From NCBI GenBank assembly GCA_019722365.1, contig JADFUC010000090.1, positions 682,001 to 746,000 of the forward strand: a stretch of 64,000 nt of DNA, written 5' to 3'. Of the stretch, positions 1-13,599 are shown piece after piece. The translations under genes and the position numbers were made by a program. Origin of the DNA: Lithospermum erythrorhizon. Its lineage: Eukaryota > Streptophyta > Magnoliopsida > Boraginales > Boraginaceae. Within the stretch, counting starts at the first letter, position 1. The number at the start of each line of letters is the position of its first letter. The notes under the pieces are model-generated. The model worked only from the letters and a program-made list of their open reading frames with translations, did not search any database and was not told the origin of the DNA.

Positions 1-1195
1 AAAATAAGACAATATTTATATATTACATATATAATCAAATGAATTTTATTGATTTTTTGTAACTATATCACATCTGGAGGAGCGACATGTACTCGTAGCT
101 GATCCATATAGTATATGTAATCGCATAGACACTGCACCTACCATCACTACATTATTAAAATGACATTACTTATTAGCCAAAATAGCTATATAACAGTAGT
201 ATGAAAAATTACTACTAGTTAATTTTAAAATAAATTATATAGACTAACCTTGTATTATATTTATGCCACATTTAGATTTATCAAGGCTCATGCTTCTAAG
301 CAAAGATATCCACTACGAAGTAATGCTGTAAGTCATTTACGGGAGAGATAAATGAGAACCTACCGACATCACAAATGGCGTTTGTCCTCATCAACCAAAT
401 ACATCACATAAGTACCTTCAATAGAAATATATTAATAACTATATATTGTTGGGAAAAATTTATGAAACATTTAAAGGGTAGAGCCATTACTGTCATTACC
501 TTACGTGAATGCATATACTGGTAAAGACTTAACCAATCACGCATGACCTCTCTAATGCTTGTCAATAGAACGGGTCAATGTGTTTTCCACCCCGTGAACA
601 ACCTCCTCTCATTTGTCTCAAATGTACCACCTTCTATTGTACCGAGCATGAAACTTACAAAATCAAAGCTACATTTATGTTCGACAAGCCACTCTCTCGA
701 GGATATGTCAAGCCCTCCGAATAATCGGAGCGAATGGACTGAGCATTAGAAACTTTCTCCTTACTTTATAAGCTGGCTTCATCATTGAATCTTGAGGACT
801 GAAAATCGGTTGTACGTTTTAGTATGAATGATGACTAATTATAAAATAACAGTTATCACAACTAATCATATAATTTATTTTTGTGTACCTTTCTTTGTAA
901 GGAAATCAATCTATTAGGTCATGCAACAACGCATCTAATGCATCACCTACAAGAGTCACATCTCCCGCCAACAATAGGACATGGTAAATATGTACTTTCA
1001 TGGTGCGAGACAATCTCTTTGAAACAAACTCTAACTTGATCAGGTTTCAATTGAATATTGTGAATTTTCCTCTTTACCAAATACTAATCCCGACCAACCT
1101 TACAATACTGATGTCAATCCAAACATGTCACAAAAACTCTCACCCTAAAGAAAAAATCATTATAAACATGACTTAATGATTTAAGCATTTCATAA

Positions 1196-1575
1196 TATCA
1201 TTAATACTCAATGACTTAAATCATTATAATACTTCATATATATCATCAACTCATAATCACAATATCACAATACTTAATTTATTTAAACAACTACTAGTAC
1301 TCAAAATAATGGGGCCATCACAACCTTATAGTCACAATATCACAATACTTCATATATCATCAACTACATATAACACAATATCACAATACTCATATTATCA
1401 ACTCATAATCACAATACTTCATACATAGTCACAATATCACAATACTTCATACATAGTCACAATATCACAATATAACAATACTTAATGATTTGCAAGAAAT
1501 TACCAATATTCCAAAATAATGCTATCACAACTCATAGTTTAATACACATCACAATACTCATATATCAATAAAAGT
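1196..1575. repeat. Degenerate short tandem repeat (cacaatatcacaatactt family)
   Basis: Units containing 'cacaatatcacaatact' followed by 'cata(ta/ca)' recur at irregular 25-60 bp spacing, with the clearest run from about 1320 to 1470. No coding potential is visible. The flanks (1-1195 and 1576-1750) are AT-rich with no gene that I can support. Confidence 0.6.
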
Positions 1576-1753
1576 ATTAAAGAAATATCTCTTGAATCAA
1601 ACGACCAACTGTCAAACTTCCACCCGCCTGGGGCAATCGGAGAAACTGGCAGAAAGCGCGCCGCCTTCGCCTAATTTATACGCTATGCATTTAATATCTG
1701 CAAATTCAAGCGATCTTCCTGTTGTAACTTTTGTCTCATCACCACCATTTGTT

Positions 1754-3904
1754 TCAATTCATCGACTCGGATTTAGGACGCACTTTAATTTTTCCAAAAA
1801 CAATTGGCCTTGCGATTTTAATCGGGTCAGAATATTCAGTCCGTAGTACCATCTCATGGCCTTTGCTAGTATATCGCTTGGGACCACGCATGCTGTTCTT
1901 CATCCGTAAGGGCGCCGGTAATAGCCTCCCCGCACTATGCATTAGATTATTTCCATAAAAATATAAGTCTTAATAAATTAGATATGAATGCTTTAGAACT
2001 TACCTTCATCCGCTATCTTTTGCACATCTTCGCGATTTTCCCATCTCGTAGCTGAAGCTCTTTCCACAACATTAGTCATGTTCAGCTATGTTCATTTCGC
2101 TTATTTTCGATTTGTTTTAAGAACAAAACACAATTATTTAAGTTGTTAAAAATATGTATAATAAGTAAATATATTGAATATAAAAAAAGTAACTTACAAT
2201 TTGTTCTCTGAACTGAGCATAACCTAAAGCACCCAATCTTGGCAAATACTTCTTATTTTTGGCGCCAGAATTGATTCTCAATATTGCTACATAAAATCTG
2301 CCTCAACCTCTTCTACAAATCATTTTGCTTTTTTCCACAACCTTCAATTTTGTTATATCTCCGAGGAGGTTTCAAAATAGGATTACATTCACTGCTGTAA
2401 TATTGTCGATAACTTGCACGAAACTTGTGCCGCTTAAGCCACTTTTTCATAGTCATATTCATGCAACTCTATCAAGCTCAAAACAAAACCGCATGAAAGA
2501 TAATTTAATTAACGTGATATATAAATATATCCACACAATCAAAAATCCAACAACCCAAGTTCTTCATATTTTTGGTTTACAACACCACATCCGTATGACG
2601 CCACTATTATCTGGCCAACGGGATCATCGAACGAAAGCAAAGTTGAAACCAATGTATTCGACAAATGTGGACTTGCTTGGGGCCAATCAGCTGATCACCA
2701 ATATCAAATCCACCTAAGGCACAAATACACTTAAAATAGTTAGTAGCTTAATAAAGCAACTCAACGTATAAATAAATGACAATGTATAGAATAAGTCAAG
2801 AACAACATAGTACCTTAAATTTGATCCCATTACTTCTAGCAACAACAACTTTCTTCATTGAAACAATGCCTCTCTTACCTCCACCTATTCGCTTTCGTTT
2901 TTGAGATAAATGTGGTCGGAACTTAAGAATCCTCATCAACATCATCATCGCGGTACGCACAACGACATCAATATTAGAAAATGTCGCCTCCATCATGATC
3001 CTACAAACAAAAAAACATACAACAAAATACAAAATATAATATAAAAAATATGAATTAGTGACATAAATAAACCGAAATATACAAAACAAAATAAATACCC
3101 ACATTTATTTTTTCCTCGCTTCCTTTACTACGAGCCCGAACAACGGGTATATCGCTTTCTCCCGGCCTCGCGTCCAAATACCCTCAGCATGACGGGGCTT
3201 CGCATAAAAGCAATTTGTACTGATATGTCCGATGATCTTGAACTCTAAACGGGTCATCTTCGACATCATAATCTTCTTCAATGTTTCTTCTTCTCGATTT
3301 ATATTCATTAAACTTGTTAGAAAGAAGAACAATCGACCATTTGTGAAAGCTAACTGATCACTAGCATAAACACTGGTTACCATGGTTAAGAGATAAATTA
3401 GTCATCTTTTGAACCAACCCTATTCAAGTCTACTTACAAAAACCCAATTCATCAATCATTTTCCATATTTATTCTCTCCCCACATACAACCGAAGTCACT
3501 TGAAACTCTGGAAACCGACATATCCAACTCCCCATATGTTCAATCACACCATAGAAACTATTTTTGACATATATCGTGTTTATATCTTTAGCATTTGTGA
3601 TTTAGTTCCTCGCTATAATGTGACTCCACTGCTCGCGGTACCTCTTTCCATCTTGTTCTTTGGCGTAGAACGTGTACCCATTGATAAGTAGGGAACTATG
3701 CGAAAAATCGCAGATATCGCGAACCCTTTGATAACCATTTGACAGATTCGGTATGTGAGTTAGCACTTGATTTAACTGCTTATGATTTTCGGGACTAAGA
3801 AACGAAGTACGATTGTGCTCATTCGCAGTTTCACCCCGCCTCCCCTGCCTGATTGTCTTCAAGTAGTACTTTATGCATGTCAGTCGTATGATCTTTAACC
3901 TCAT
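1754..3904 (-). mobile_element. Decayed CACTA (En/Spm)-like transposon fragments
   Basis: Several short minus-strand reading frames are compatible with plant CACTA elements. The frame at 3602-3904 ends in a segment with INGYTFYAKEQDGKR followed by a W-S-x-I pattern, which resembles the NGYxFxTKxRDxxRxTQNSG motif around the DUF4216 region of TNP2-type proteins. The frame at 3105-3383 continues with a VYASDQ-x3-FTNGRLFFF stretch, and the frame at 1754-1942 has an RGPKRYTSKG start like the accessory Transposase_24 proteins. Stops separate all pieces and no terminal CACTA repeats were found. Family assignment rests on motif memory only; an unrelated decayed element is possible. Confidence 0.45.
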
Positions 3905-4279
3905 CCGGTATTGTTTAGGGATGACAAGGCGCTTTGTTCCAACTTCTCAGCCCATCTACAACTCAATCAGTTTCCCACATAATCCTCTCTTCACTTACCC
4001 CTGCTACTAGATGACGAGGCAATCGGAAGACCTATGTTCTAAATTATATACTCGCAGCAAAATTCCATGCCTTCCATTGGGTGACCCACCAACCTCCCGG
4101 TTGACTGCTTTTGACATATCTCTTCAAACTTTCATACCTTTCAAAAGGGCACATCCACCCCAAGGCCCATGGCCTACACTCTTCTATCTCAACTAAATGA
4201 ACCCGCCGTCGCACTTCATAATATCAAAAAGACGGTGGAAAATACATTTCCAACCCACAGTGATCTCAATTTCAATTTT

Positions 4280-6830
4280 GGAAATTCGGTAATTTATCGA
4301 TCAATCACCTTGCTAAATATTCTTGAAGAATAAACATAACTTTGTAATTGTTAACGTATCTCCTTAGGGTGTAATGTAATCGTATTGCCCCGGAATCAAG
4401 TTCTCCATGAGATGCTGAGCAATCATGCTGACTTCAACATCTTCATCTTGAATCTTTCAACGAATTAGACTTCCGATGCATGAATAACCCTCGTGGAACC
4501 TTAACTCGATCTCGTAGTCTAACGTAGTTATCATGGATATACATGAACATCATTTTGTCAATTTATGAACTCTAAGAATTTAGACATCTCACTGACCCGA
4601 TGGAAGTTGGGCGCGACTATCCTGATGAAGTCCGACCCGAAGCTTACATCCTCATAATGTCCATACCAAGGCTCGTAAAACGTACCACTTTGGAATATCC
4701 TCCTCTGTCCCTTTTAACCACTGCAGAACGATCTCGGGACAATCTTGTGGTCACCTCGCACTTCAACTCAGTCAAACATCATCATCAATTTTAAGTGAGG
4801 ATACCGGTTCTTGATCGTCACTTTATTCAGCTGTCTGTAGTCAACACACATTCTCATTGTCCCATCCTTCTTTTTCACAAACAACACCGGCGCACCCCAA
4901 GGAGAACTACTAGGACGAATGAACTTTTTCTCTAATGTACTAAGTAGCTGCCTTCAATTCTTTCAATTCTCATTGAGCCATTCTATACGGTGTGCCATTG
5001 GAGATTTGAGTAGTCCCCGGTACTAGCCTAATCACAAACTCTACCTCCCCGGGTAGGCAACTCTGGCTAGTCTTCGTGAAAACATCTCCAAACCCTTCAC
5101 GACCGGATATTCTCCAACTTAGGCTCCTCTTTATCAACATCCACCACATACCCCAAGTATCCCTTACAGTCCTTTTGTAACAACTTTTGAGTACTCAGGA
5201 CATAAATCAAACAGGAAGGTATCACTTTCCTATCTCCAAAGAAACTAACCTCGAACCCCCGTGACTAGGCGAACCCAATTTCTTCCCGGTTTATTAATGA
5301 CACATAAAGATGACGTTTACCCAACCAATCCATACCTAAGATTAAATCAAAGTCTACTAACTCAAAAGGTAATAGGTCCAATTTCAAAGATGATCCCCTA
5401 CTTTTAACGGCAATTTCTAAGAACCTCTACTATTCTAACTGCCTGGCCCCACCGGGTCATAATATGTAAAGTGGTTAGATGAAAATCATAACTTCTGGTG
5501 GAAGAGTTCTAGCATAGTTTCAGATATAAAGGAACGGGTAGCCCCTAATCAAACAAAGTATTCCAGCGTGCAAATCACAAATAAATGGCACCGCCACCAC
5601 CCCCTCAAGGATCCCGAGCCTCCCCACAGTAAACGACATCGATCCGACCTCACCCAACCCACCTCAGAATGGCTATACCCGCCTACCGATCCGACGGCCA
5701 CCACCACCTCGCCTGGGCCGACGTCCACCCCGGTTCCTCGAAATTCCCTCCTCTAGTCGGTCGAACTGACAGGTTGGCTGCACCACTCATCCCTGCACCC
5801 ATAGGACAACTACTCACAAAATGGCCTGCTTCCTAAGACGTAAATAAATTTCATCCCTCCTCCAACTCCGTAGTCTCAGACCTTATGCCCAAACACTCCA
5901 CATCGAAAAGATTTAGGCCCTCCGTACATAATCGATATAGCCTCACTCCATCAATTCGCCCCTACCTGGGCAGAACTAATACCCTGGCTCAGTAGCTGGA
6001 AGCACCTGGCCACTCATCTCAGTTTGGCCATGCTGAAGTTCCTCCTGAAGTTCTGCCTAAAATTCTCCATAAATCGTCATATCTCAAGGCCTTCTTCATC
6101 TACCCACAATCCCTTACTTCTCGCTCTATTTTAACGCCGCATTCCTCACCCTACGGAAACTCCGGAAAGCATGTCAAAGCCACGCGGTACCTAATCTCCA
6201 CCCCTCACCATCCAAGAAGCGCCTCGATCCTTCTCTCCTACATTTAGCAAGACGGCACAACTCACCAAATCTCATTTCGACGCGGTCGGGCTTTTTGCTC
6301 TAGCAACGCACTCCGCAGTGTTCTCCCTAAACACCTCCCTCAAATCACAATTAAACTAATAGGCATTTCACCCTATCCCCAAAGCACTTCTCCAGACGAT
6401 ACCACCAATCCCTCGCCCTTCATGAAATCGCGATGGGCGAAAGTCATCCACAACTCCTATTCTATCCCCATAGGCCCTGAATCTCGAGGTCATTTCTTCA
6501 GAGCATTAAATTAATCTACTCGCCGATCCCCATCCAATTGGGTCAGACCTGAAATTGTGAGGTGTACCCCGAGCCCTGAGTGTTACCCACCCTCCTCATA
6601 CTGATCCTCCCTCATTCGCACCGCTGACCCATATCGTCATAGCAGCCGATCGGTCTGGAAGACCTCACACCACGGGCTCACCCCCAGTCTCTACTCAAAT
6701 TCTACTTAATTTAACTCCTCCTCCTCGAACAGTCACTCCACCTCAAATTCTAAGACTCTAGTGTGTACACGTATGACCCACGCAACTCAACCCTCAAGGC
6801 ATCCTCGTGACACGAAGTATAACAAGGAAA
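4280..6830 (-). mobile_element. Decayed Ty3/gypsy retrotransposon (gag knuckle, protease, reverse transcriptase)
   Basis: Reading the minus strand, domains appear in gypsy order. At about 5795-5830 there is a zinc-knuckle remnant (EAGHFVSSCP). At about 5310-5370 there is the protease-to-RT linker motif LVDFDLILGMDWLGK. At about 4800-4920 comes a strong reverse-transcriptase block, [20 protein letters not shown] then [18 protein letters not shown]. Further on are an EEDIPK/YGHYE-like block (about 4640-4720) and a degenerate catalytic box (about 4510-4560) reading YIHDN where active elements have FIDD or YVDD. Many frameshifts and stops separate these pieces, so the element is dead. RNase H and integrase were not found; CACTA-like sequence follows instead, suggesting truncation or a nested insertion. 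Confidence 0.85.
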
Positions 6831-6959
6831 AAATTTAGAACTTAGGAAAACTCAACAAAAGACCAGCCTCAAAACGCTTTACATGTGACCCACAAACCAC
6901 AGACTCCTCGTGATAACATGTAGAACCTAGGCTCTTGACATTAAAACTTCAGAATGACT

Positions 6960-9700
6960 CAGTCGGCCGTCATTGTAATTCGTTAGTAGAAATGGATACC
7001 CGAGTCGCCCAACGGCGATATATAAAAATAAAAGACTGATTCAAAAAACAGTTTTAAGCAAAGAAAAGTAGTAAATAGTTCCCATACGTAAGGCTAAACT
7101 TCAACCCAACATCACATATCTCGATACATAAGAGTGACATTAAAAAAAAAACAAGAAATTGCTCAATAATACATCCATAATATAAATCATCCACAACTGA
7201 GTAAATGTAAAGACTCAAACTCGATAAGACAAATAAATGATCGGCTTATGATCCCTACCACCACGCCACCTAAAGGGATAACAACGAGCCTGAAGGTCAA
7301 TGTTCGCCTTGCCAACAACTTACTCAAATCCGAAGTTTCGAGGGGTCGCACCAGGTCAAGGTAAACTTATCGCCCGAAGTTGGTGACTCCATTACACCGA
7401 ACTAAGTCAAGAAAGTAGACACTATCCAGAATATATATATATATATATAAAAACTAGCAGCTCGGGTCAATAGTAAAACACTAAACAATGTAATAACGCT
7501 TCCTACTTAGTATTTGACGCTTTATATTCATACAGTAACAATAGAACGAAAATCTAAATATAGCGATCATTGTGGATTTGAGTAACACGTAAGTCCAATC
7601 ACCATCAATATACAAAAGTAACTTCATATATATACTCTCATATTACACAAGCCCTAATGCACCCGAAGGTCCACAAAATCAACACCAACAAAAATACTAA
7701 AACACTGACCTCGACATCCCAACTGTATCGCAACAATGCCATATTGGCCAAACGAATGCCCGACATTGTTATAACAACCTAAAAGCGGTCATATACGCCT
7801 ATTAAATTAAGCGGCACTACCCCTGTGAGGTCATATAAAGTATCTCAATCATCCATAACATAAAGTATCCATTGCCCGCAGGTACACTCCCAATCGCCCA
7901 TAACGGATCGAATCGCTTCCTCTGGCACGCGACTCGAATTCAACCCTAACACACAATTCAAGACCCACTCACGAGACCACATATGATTCCATCAAAGTTC
8001 AATAGCACAGCTTGGTTAATGCTACAATTAACCACAAAGATGCTTCCACAAATAATAAATCATGTGTCACGTTTACACGGTCTTACATATTATAATCAAA
8101 CATTTCGTAGTCACTGCAAGATTACTCAACACAATATATTAGTCCCTAACATGATGCTCATTCACTAATAATTTAAGAAATAATAACTACTAAAGACGTT
8201 ACACACAACAAAGTTAAGAACACATATAACAAAGATCTGCTAATCCAAGTAAATAGCGAAATGTAAGGAACCAACACCAAGGGAGAGAATTCCACCAAGT
8301 TAGTACCACTAAAGAAAAGTTACCAACAACAATAAAACAACATCCTGGATTCAAGTCCAACTCTAAAAATAATATAATAAGATTACATTTTCCATTAATA
8401 CTTTAGAGTCATACCTTTATTATATTTAGGCATCTATTTAATCAAAAACCTAGGTGTTCCTTACTTTTTAAATGTATCTTGCAATTATTCCGGTGTGAAC
8501 TATCAAGAAGCTAACTATTTAAAGTTTAATCTCAATACTTTATAAAATCAAGTAAATATCATAATAGGTCCCAAATATTTTTACTATAGGTCCAAAATGT
8601 ACTATATAGTTTTAATAAAATTAGTTTTATTTTTATGTATAGTGTAACTGATTATTTCAATTAACTCTCAAAACTAGTCATTTACTCCATCAATACAAAA
8701 TAAATACCAAACAACTCCAAAATTATAATATTTGATTTATAGTCCAACCATAAATTTAAAAATATAAAATTCAGCTTTAAATTACAATCACCATAAAATT
8801 TCACCTTTTATTAAAATCTTCATTCTAGTTAATAAATAAATGTAATAGTAAACATTTCTCCTTAAAAAAATTCCAAGATTATTATATGTTGGTTGAAATC
8901 CAAAGTAATAACACAATAAAATACGAAGTTTTATTTTAAAAGTCAAAATTATAATTTATTTCTATTTTCTACCAAAATCCGAAATTATAATATAAAATTA
9001 ATTAAAATCCGAAAAATAACTATTTTCATGAATATATTAATGAAAACTCGTTATTATATCTATAATCATAAACATCTCCAATCTAAATATATATTTAATA
9101 CAAAAAATTGAAATCTTTTAATTTAATTTATATAAAATTTGAAATAAATTGTTAAATTAACAAAAATTCAATTCTTTCCATTAATAAATGACCAATCTGT
9201 TTTCTCAAAGATCATAATTTTAACAAATTTTAATTATTAAATTCGAAATAATTACCAAATTTTTGAAATTCTCCAAACTCAAAAGACAAGACTTTCACCT
9301 TAAAACGATTTTACATCAGATGCACATTTGATATATTTTTCTTTGAATTTAGATCTAAGGATGATGATCAAAGTGGGAGAAAAAGAGAAAGATTTTTGTT
9401 TCCTTTCAACGAAAAGTTATGCTACTGCTTTTAAGCAAGGCTTCTATTTTTGTCTTATAAAATAAGATTTAATGGTACCCATAAATAAAAAAGTCTATTA
9501 ATAAAAGCGTTCCCTGCTTAGCTCCCGTTAACGAAGATAATTTTTTTAAACCCCGCACGTAAAAATTGTAACCAACTTTTAAAATTAAATTTTTACCCTA
9601 TAATTTAAGTTCGCTATTTGATAACAAATTACGCTCCGGAATCCCGCTTTTTGTTATATTACGAATTACCACCTACTCCACTCTTTAATTAATTAACCGT
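6960..9700 (-). mobile_element. Probable leader/LTR remains of the gypsy element
   Basis: This stretch lies upstream of the gag remnant in the element's orientation and contains no gene. Composition changes from mixed (6960-8350) to very AT-rich (8350-9300). The part at 9290-9550, with purine-rich tracts and 'ggtacccataaataaaaaagtc', resembles plant gypsy LTR sequence. No matching second LTR or primer-binding site could be identified, so the call rests on position and general character. A short (TA)n run sits at 7430-7449. Confidence 0.35.
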
Positions 9701-10308
9701 AATGTTATTTCACATACTTCACATACATGATCGATACTTTGTTTTCACGACAATGTTATCGAGCTCGTAGCCAAGCTCGAAGCAGAATTTTTGCCTGGCC
9801 ATTTGATAAGCCAAGAAAGCTAAATTCCAATGAAAGCCCGAAAGAAATTCACTCTGATGCAAATCTCAAATTTTAAAGAGATATAGATTACACAAAAAAT
9901 AATAAAAATGAACATTAATTTTCAATAGATAAATTGAACATTAACATTAACTAGATTATTATAACATAAATTTTGGGATACAGATGCATACCTACCATGA
10001 ATTAAATTTTGGGCACATAGATTTTGTTCTTTATTCATGTAGTATTTTATATTAGTACATATGTAACAAATGCATGTTTTCGTAAGAAGCGTGTATATGC
10101 ATGTGAATTCTTTTTTTGTTTAGGTGTATAGATAAAACACATATATATGATGACACAAATCATGATTAAATCAAAACAAAACATTCAATATTGTAATTAT
10201 GAGAAAAAATTGAAATAATTATCCTAAAAGTATAAAAATATAAAATTGTGACAAGAGAGCTTGACAGCATTTCATGTCTATAAATAATTAAACTCGTGAG
10301 CATGCAAG

Positions 10309-11024
10309 AAAATGTCGTATTTATTTGAGAAAATAATGAAAAGTTTGGTTTTTTTTTAATGTTAGTTGCTGCTTTATTTTTATTTTTTTAAAAGCTCCAA
10401 CTAATATTAAACCATGAGGAAGCTTACCTAAGACCGAATTAGCTTTAAACCTAATGGTGGGGCCCCAGTCCAAAAAAATCAGATCCTCAAACGATAAAAT
10501 AAAGAAATGACTTTCAAATAATTGAATAAGTACATGTTTTAAATACAATATAGTTTATTTGAAAACAATCCTACATATTAAATAAATACAGATAAAAGTT
10601 TGGGTAAAAAATATGATTAAATAGTACTCCGTATAAGAATGATATTTCGTAATATCATGCTATTATATATGAGGAAATATGATTAAATAGTACAAATTGC
10701 AGCCTTCCTTCCTTCTACCGGTCAACAAAATGTCGTGTTTATTTGAGAAAATAATTAAAAGCTTGGTTTTTTTAATGTTAGTTGTTGCTTTATTTATATT
10801 TTTTTAAAAGCTCCAACTAATTTTTTTTATTAAATCATGAGGAAGCTTACTCAAGACCGATAGGTGAAACCTAATGGCTATAGCCTCATAAAAAACGCAT
10901 AAGCTAAACGGAGGGAAATAAGAACGTGACTTTCAAATAATTGAATAAGTACATGTTTTAAATACAATATAGTTTATTTGAAAACAATCCTACATATTAA
11001 ATAAATACAGATAAAAGTTTGGGT
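10309..11024. repeat. Direct duplication of about 297 bp (10309-10605 and 10727-11024)
   Basis: Copy 1 (10309-10605) and copy 2 (10727-11024) both begin aaaatgtcgt(a/g)tttattt and end gataaaagtttgggt, 418 bp apart. The outer thirds are nearly identical, with about 95 identical bases at the right end. The middle 60 bp is different in the two copies. The 121-bp spacer itself contains 'atatgattaaatagtac' twice. No coding function is seen. The stretch 9700-10308 to its left is AT-rich and otherwise featureless. Confidence 0.9.
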
Positions 11025-11248
11025 CAAACTAGTGAACTTATATCTAATTGAATTAATAAAAACAAAATTTATTTTAATCATTTTTATTTATTATTTAGAT
11101 TATGTTCAAACTCTAACAAGTCATTGGCGTAATGGAACAATTGGATTTAAAGATCAAATTAAATGAAAAAATGATATTGTAATTTGACACCTAAGCCAAT
11201 AATATGTATAAAACTAACTCATAACTACAAAAGAAAGAGCACAATTTT

Positions 11249-11301
11249 TGAATAATTTGGATGCTATGTGAAGTGTGTGAATAATTTGGATGCTATGTGA
11301 A
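11249..11301. repeat. 24-bp short direct repeat
   Basis: tgaataatttggatgctatg followed by tgaa occurs at 11249-11272 and again at 11278-11301, separated by five bases. It looks like a replication-slippage duplication. Confidence 0.85.
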
Positions 11302-11310
11302 AATATCTAA

Positions 11311-11493
11311 TACTTCCTCCGCTCCTAAAAGATTATTCACTTCGATTTTATACTTGAATTTTATCGTAGATATTTTTATTTCAGGTTTTTTAATATTTTA
11401 TGAAAAATTTATCAATAAAAAATAAAAATTTAATTCTTTTCATTGATATATTTTTCATCAAATATTTTAAAACACAAAAAAAATATCTACGAT
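11311..11493. mobile_element. MITE-like foldback with Stowaway-type left end
   Basis: The left end reads tacttcctccgctcc, like the TACTCCCTCCGT end of plant Stowaway MITEs. From 11363 (atcgtagatattttt) to 11493 (aaaaatatctacgat) the sequence can fold back on itself, with further imperfect complementarity inside. A matching right terminal repeat was not found, so the element is probably incomplete. 11494-12040 is AT-rich with nothing recognisable. Confidence 0.55.
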
Positions 11494-12039
11494 CAAAGCT
11501 CAACTACAAGCTTAAAATTTAAAATTGCATAATTTTTTGGTGGCTATATGAAAGAATTCATTATGTATATCTTCTAGAAAGACGTCCAAGTGCCATGTGC
11601 CCATGTAGACAATTATGGGAAAAAATTGAACATGAGAAAAATGTTGAAATATTGTCTAAGCATATATTCCGTATTACGCAAAATTTTGTGTCAGAATTAA
11701 TATATAGGAGTACAAATCAATAAATATGATTTTTTCTTTAAATTAGCCGATGAATGTCTTGCATATAAAAAGTATATAATATATTTAAAGTATATTATAT
11801 TGCTTGCAATATTTTGATTTTAGTTTAAATATTGTTTATTTGAAAAAAATGTCATTTCAAGATGCATATAGTCAAGTTAGTAAAATTTGAGATTAACTAA
11901 ATAAAATCTTATTTCACTAAACTCTATGTTGAGTGTCATCTCTTCTATTAAACACTTAAACCCATAAGCTTTTTATCATTTGATCTAGTCATTGTCTAGT
12001 ACATGTATTAAAGAATTATTAAGATAATATGTATATGAT

Positions 12040-12680
12040 CAGACGGTTTAACGGCTCGGCTTTGCCATTTTTGGTTTAAAACTAAAAACCGAACTTATTT
12101 CATCTGTTTTCAAAGGCCGAATCCTAAATCTGGTTTGCTGACTGGGCCCAATCCTATCATTTTGCTCGGATTCAAGCAATTTTTGTTTTGAGACAATTTC
12201 TTAGCATATCGTTCAACTCAAAATTAAAGCTCCTTAAATAGATTTTAATCCATGTAATTTCAGTATCCACTTTAAGATTAACACTATACAATCTGTATTA
12301 ATATTATTCACTACTACACATTTCAATTTTTTTATATCTTCAGATTCCTATATTGTTAGTTTTAGAAAGATTTATATATTTTATTTCATTATAATTAATA
12401 AATTAACAAAGTAAATCAAAATTCTCCTCTAAAACGCCCATACGCAAATACTACAAAGATTCAGTTAATAATAAATGAAAATCGAAAATCTACTTAAAAT
12501 TTAAATCGATTCGTCTTGCCTCTGTCGGTTATTTCCAAAAGTTCGAACCTAAATTAGATCGTTCTTTCCCGACACCGAACTAAATCGTTCGGTTCGAACG
12601 GTTCCAAAAATTTCGACATTTTCGCTTCGCTCTTTGCCTGCTCCGGTCGATTGAGATTTTGTGCCCATCCCCATATGATC
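12040..12680. repeat. GGTTCGG/CCGAACC-rich island 1
   Basis: A GC-richer patch carries repeated gttcgg, ccgaac and ggttcgaac words, ending near 'tgtgcccatccccat'. Similar patches lie at 13600-14340 and 58540-58745. It reads as a degenerate dispersed repeat. No gene is visible here or in the AT-rich stretch 12681-13599. Confidence 0.5.
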
Positions 12681-13599
12681 GTACATATATTATGTTAAAT
12701 ATCTATGTTGTACATCAAAATCTTCACACATATTAACTAGTACATCTATTAAAAATCTCATGATATGATCGGACTATCTCAAGCAATTTATCGGAGTAAT
12801 CCCCACTTTCCTTTTTTGGATCAATTTCGAGTTTTGTCGTTTCGGCGACTTTATACAACCATCTAGTCAAACTGATGATTGACTTGATAAAACTAATAAT
12901 TAACATTTTAAGACAATATATATGTATTACGGAGTAGTAGATTACTAGTTCACTCTAATAAGACATCAATTTTTATCAAAATTCAAAAGTTTTTGCGATT
13001 TTGGAGAAAATTAGGTAGTGAGAATTTGTGCTTTGTCCTCAATAGAGAAATAATACTTCTATTCTATGCTAATCAAAGGGATCAATGGAAAACTCATTAG
13101 TCATTACCATACACTATCTTGAAGTTATTAATTAGTAACATTTAATTATATATAAGGAAATTTGATATTAATCAACCCATTAGGAAAGATATTTCCTACT
13201 CAAAATAAAAATTGTAGCAGAGAAACAGGATGACTTTCATATGTTGTTGAAACTTTGATTGGAGCAAAATAAACTTTCACATACAATTCCAAAGTAATCA
13301 GAAAATGAGTACATGAAGGCAAAACAATGATACAAAACTCATGCTTGCTTCTTCACAATTAGTTCAAATAATTTTATCCAACCTCAATTAAATGCATACT
13401 AACACACTATTAAAAAGACAAATGGCATAACAATCGATACCATCGACTGAATCGAAAATAATGCCATGATTTAAATGGCATACGATAAATTAGCCAATAA
13501 TACTCCGTACAATATAGGACAAGTATATTTATATCATAAATTAATCAGGATTCGATAAAAATATGTCAATAATTAACCAGTTACTTAAATCAACCATAT

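Noticed and set aside
2325..2717. 130-codon plus-strand frame
   Set aside because: Lies antisense to transposon debris, with no recognisable motif and no splice or promoter context.
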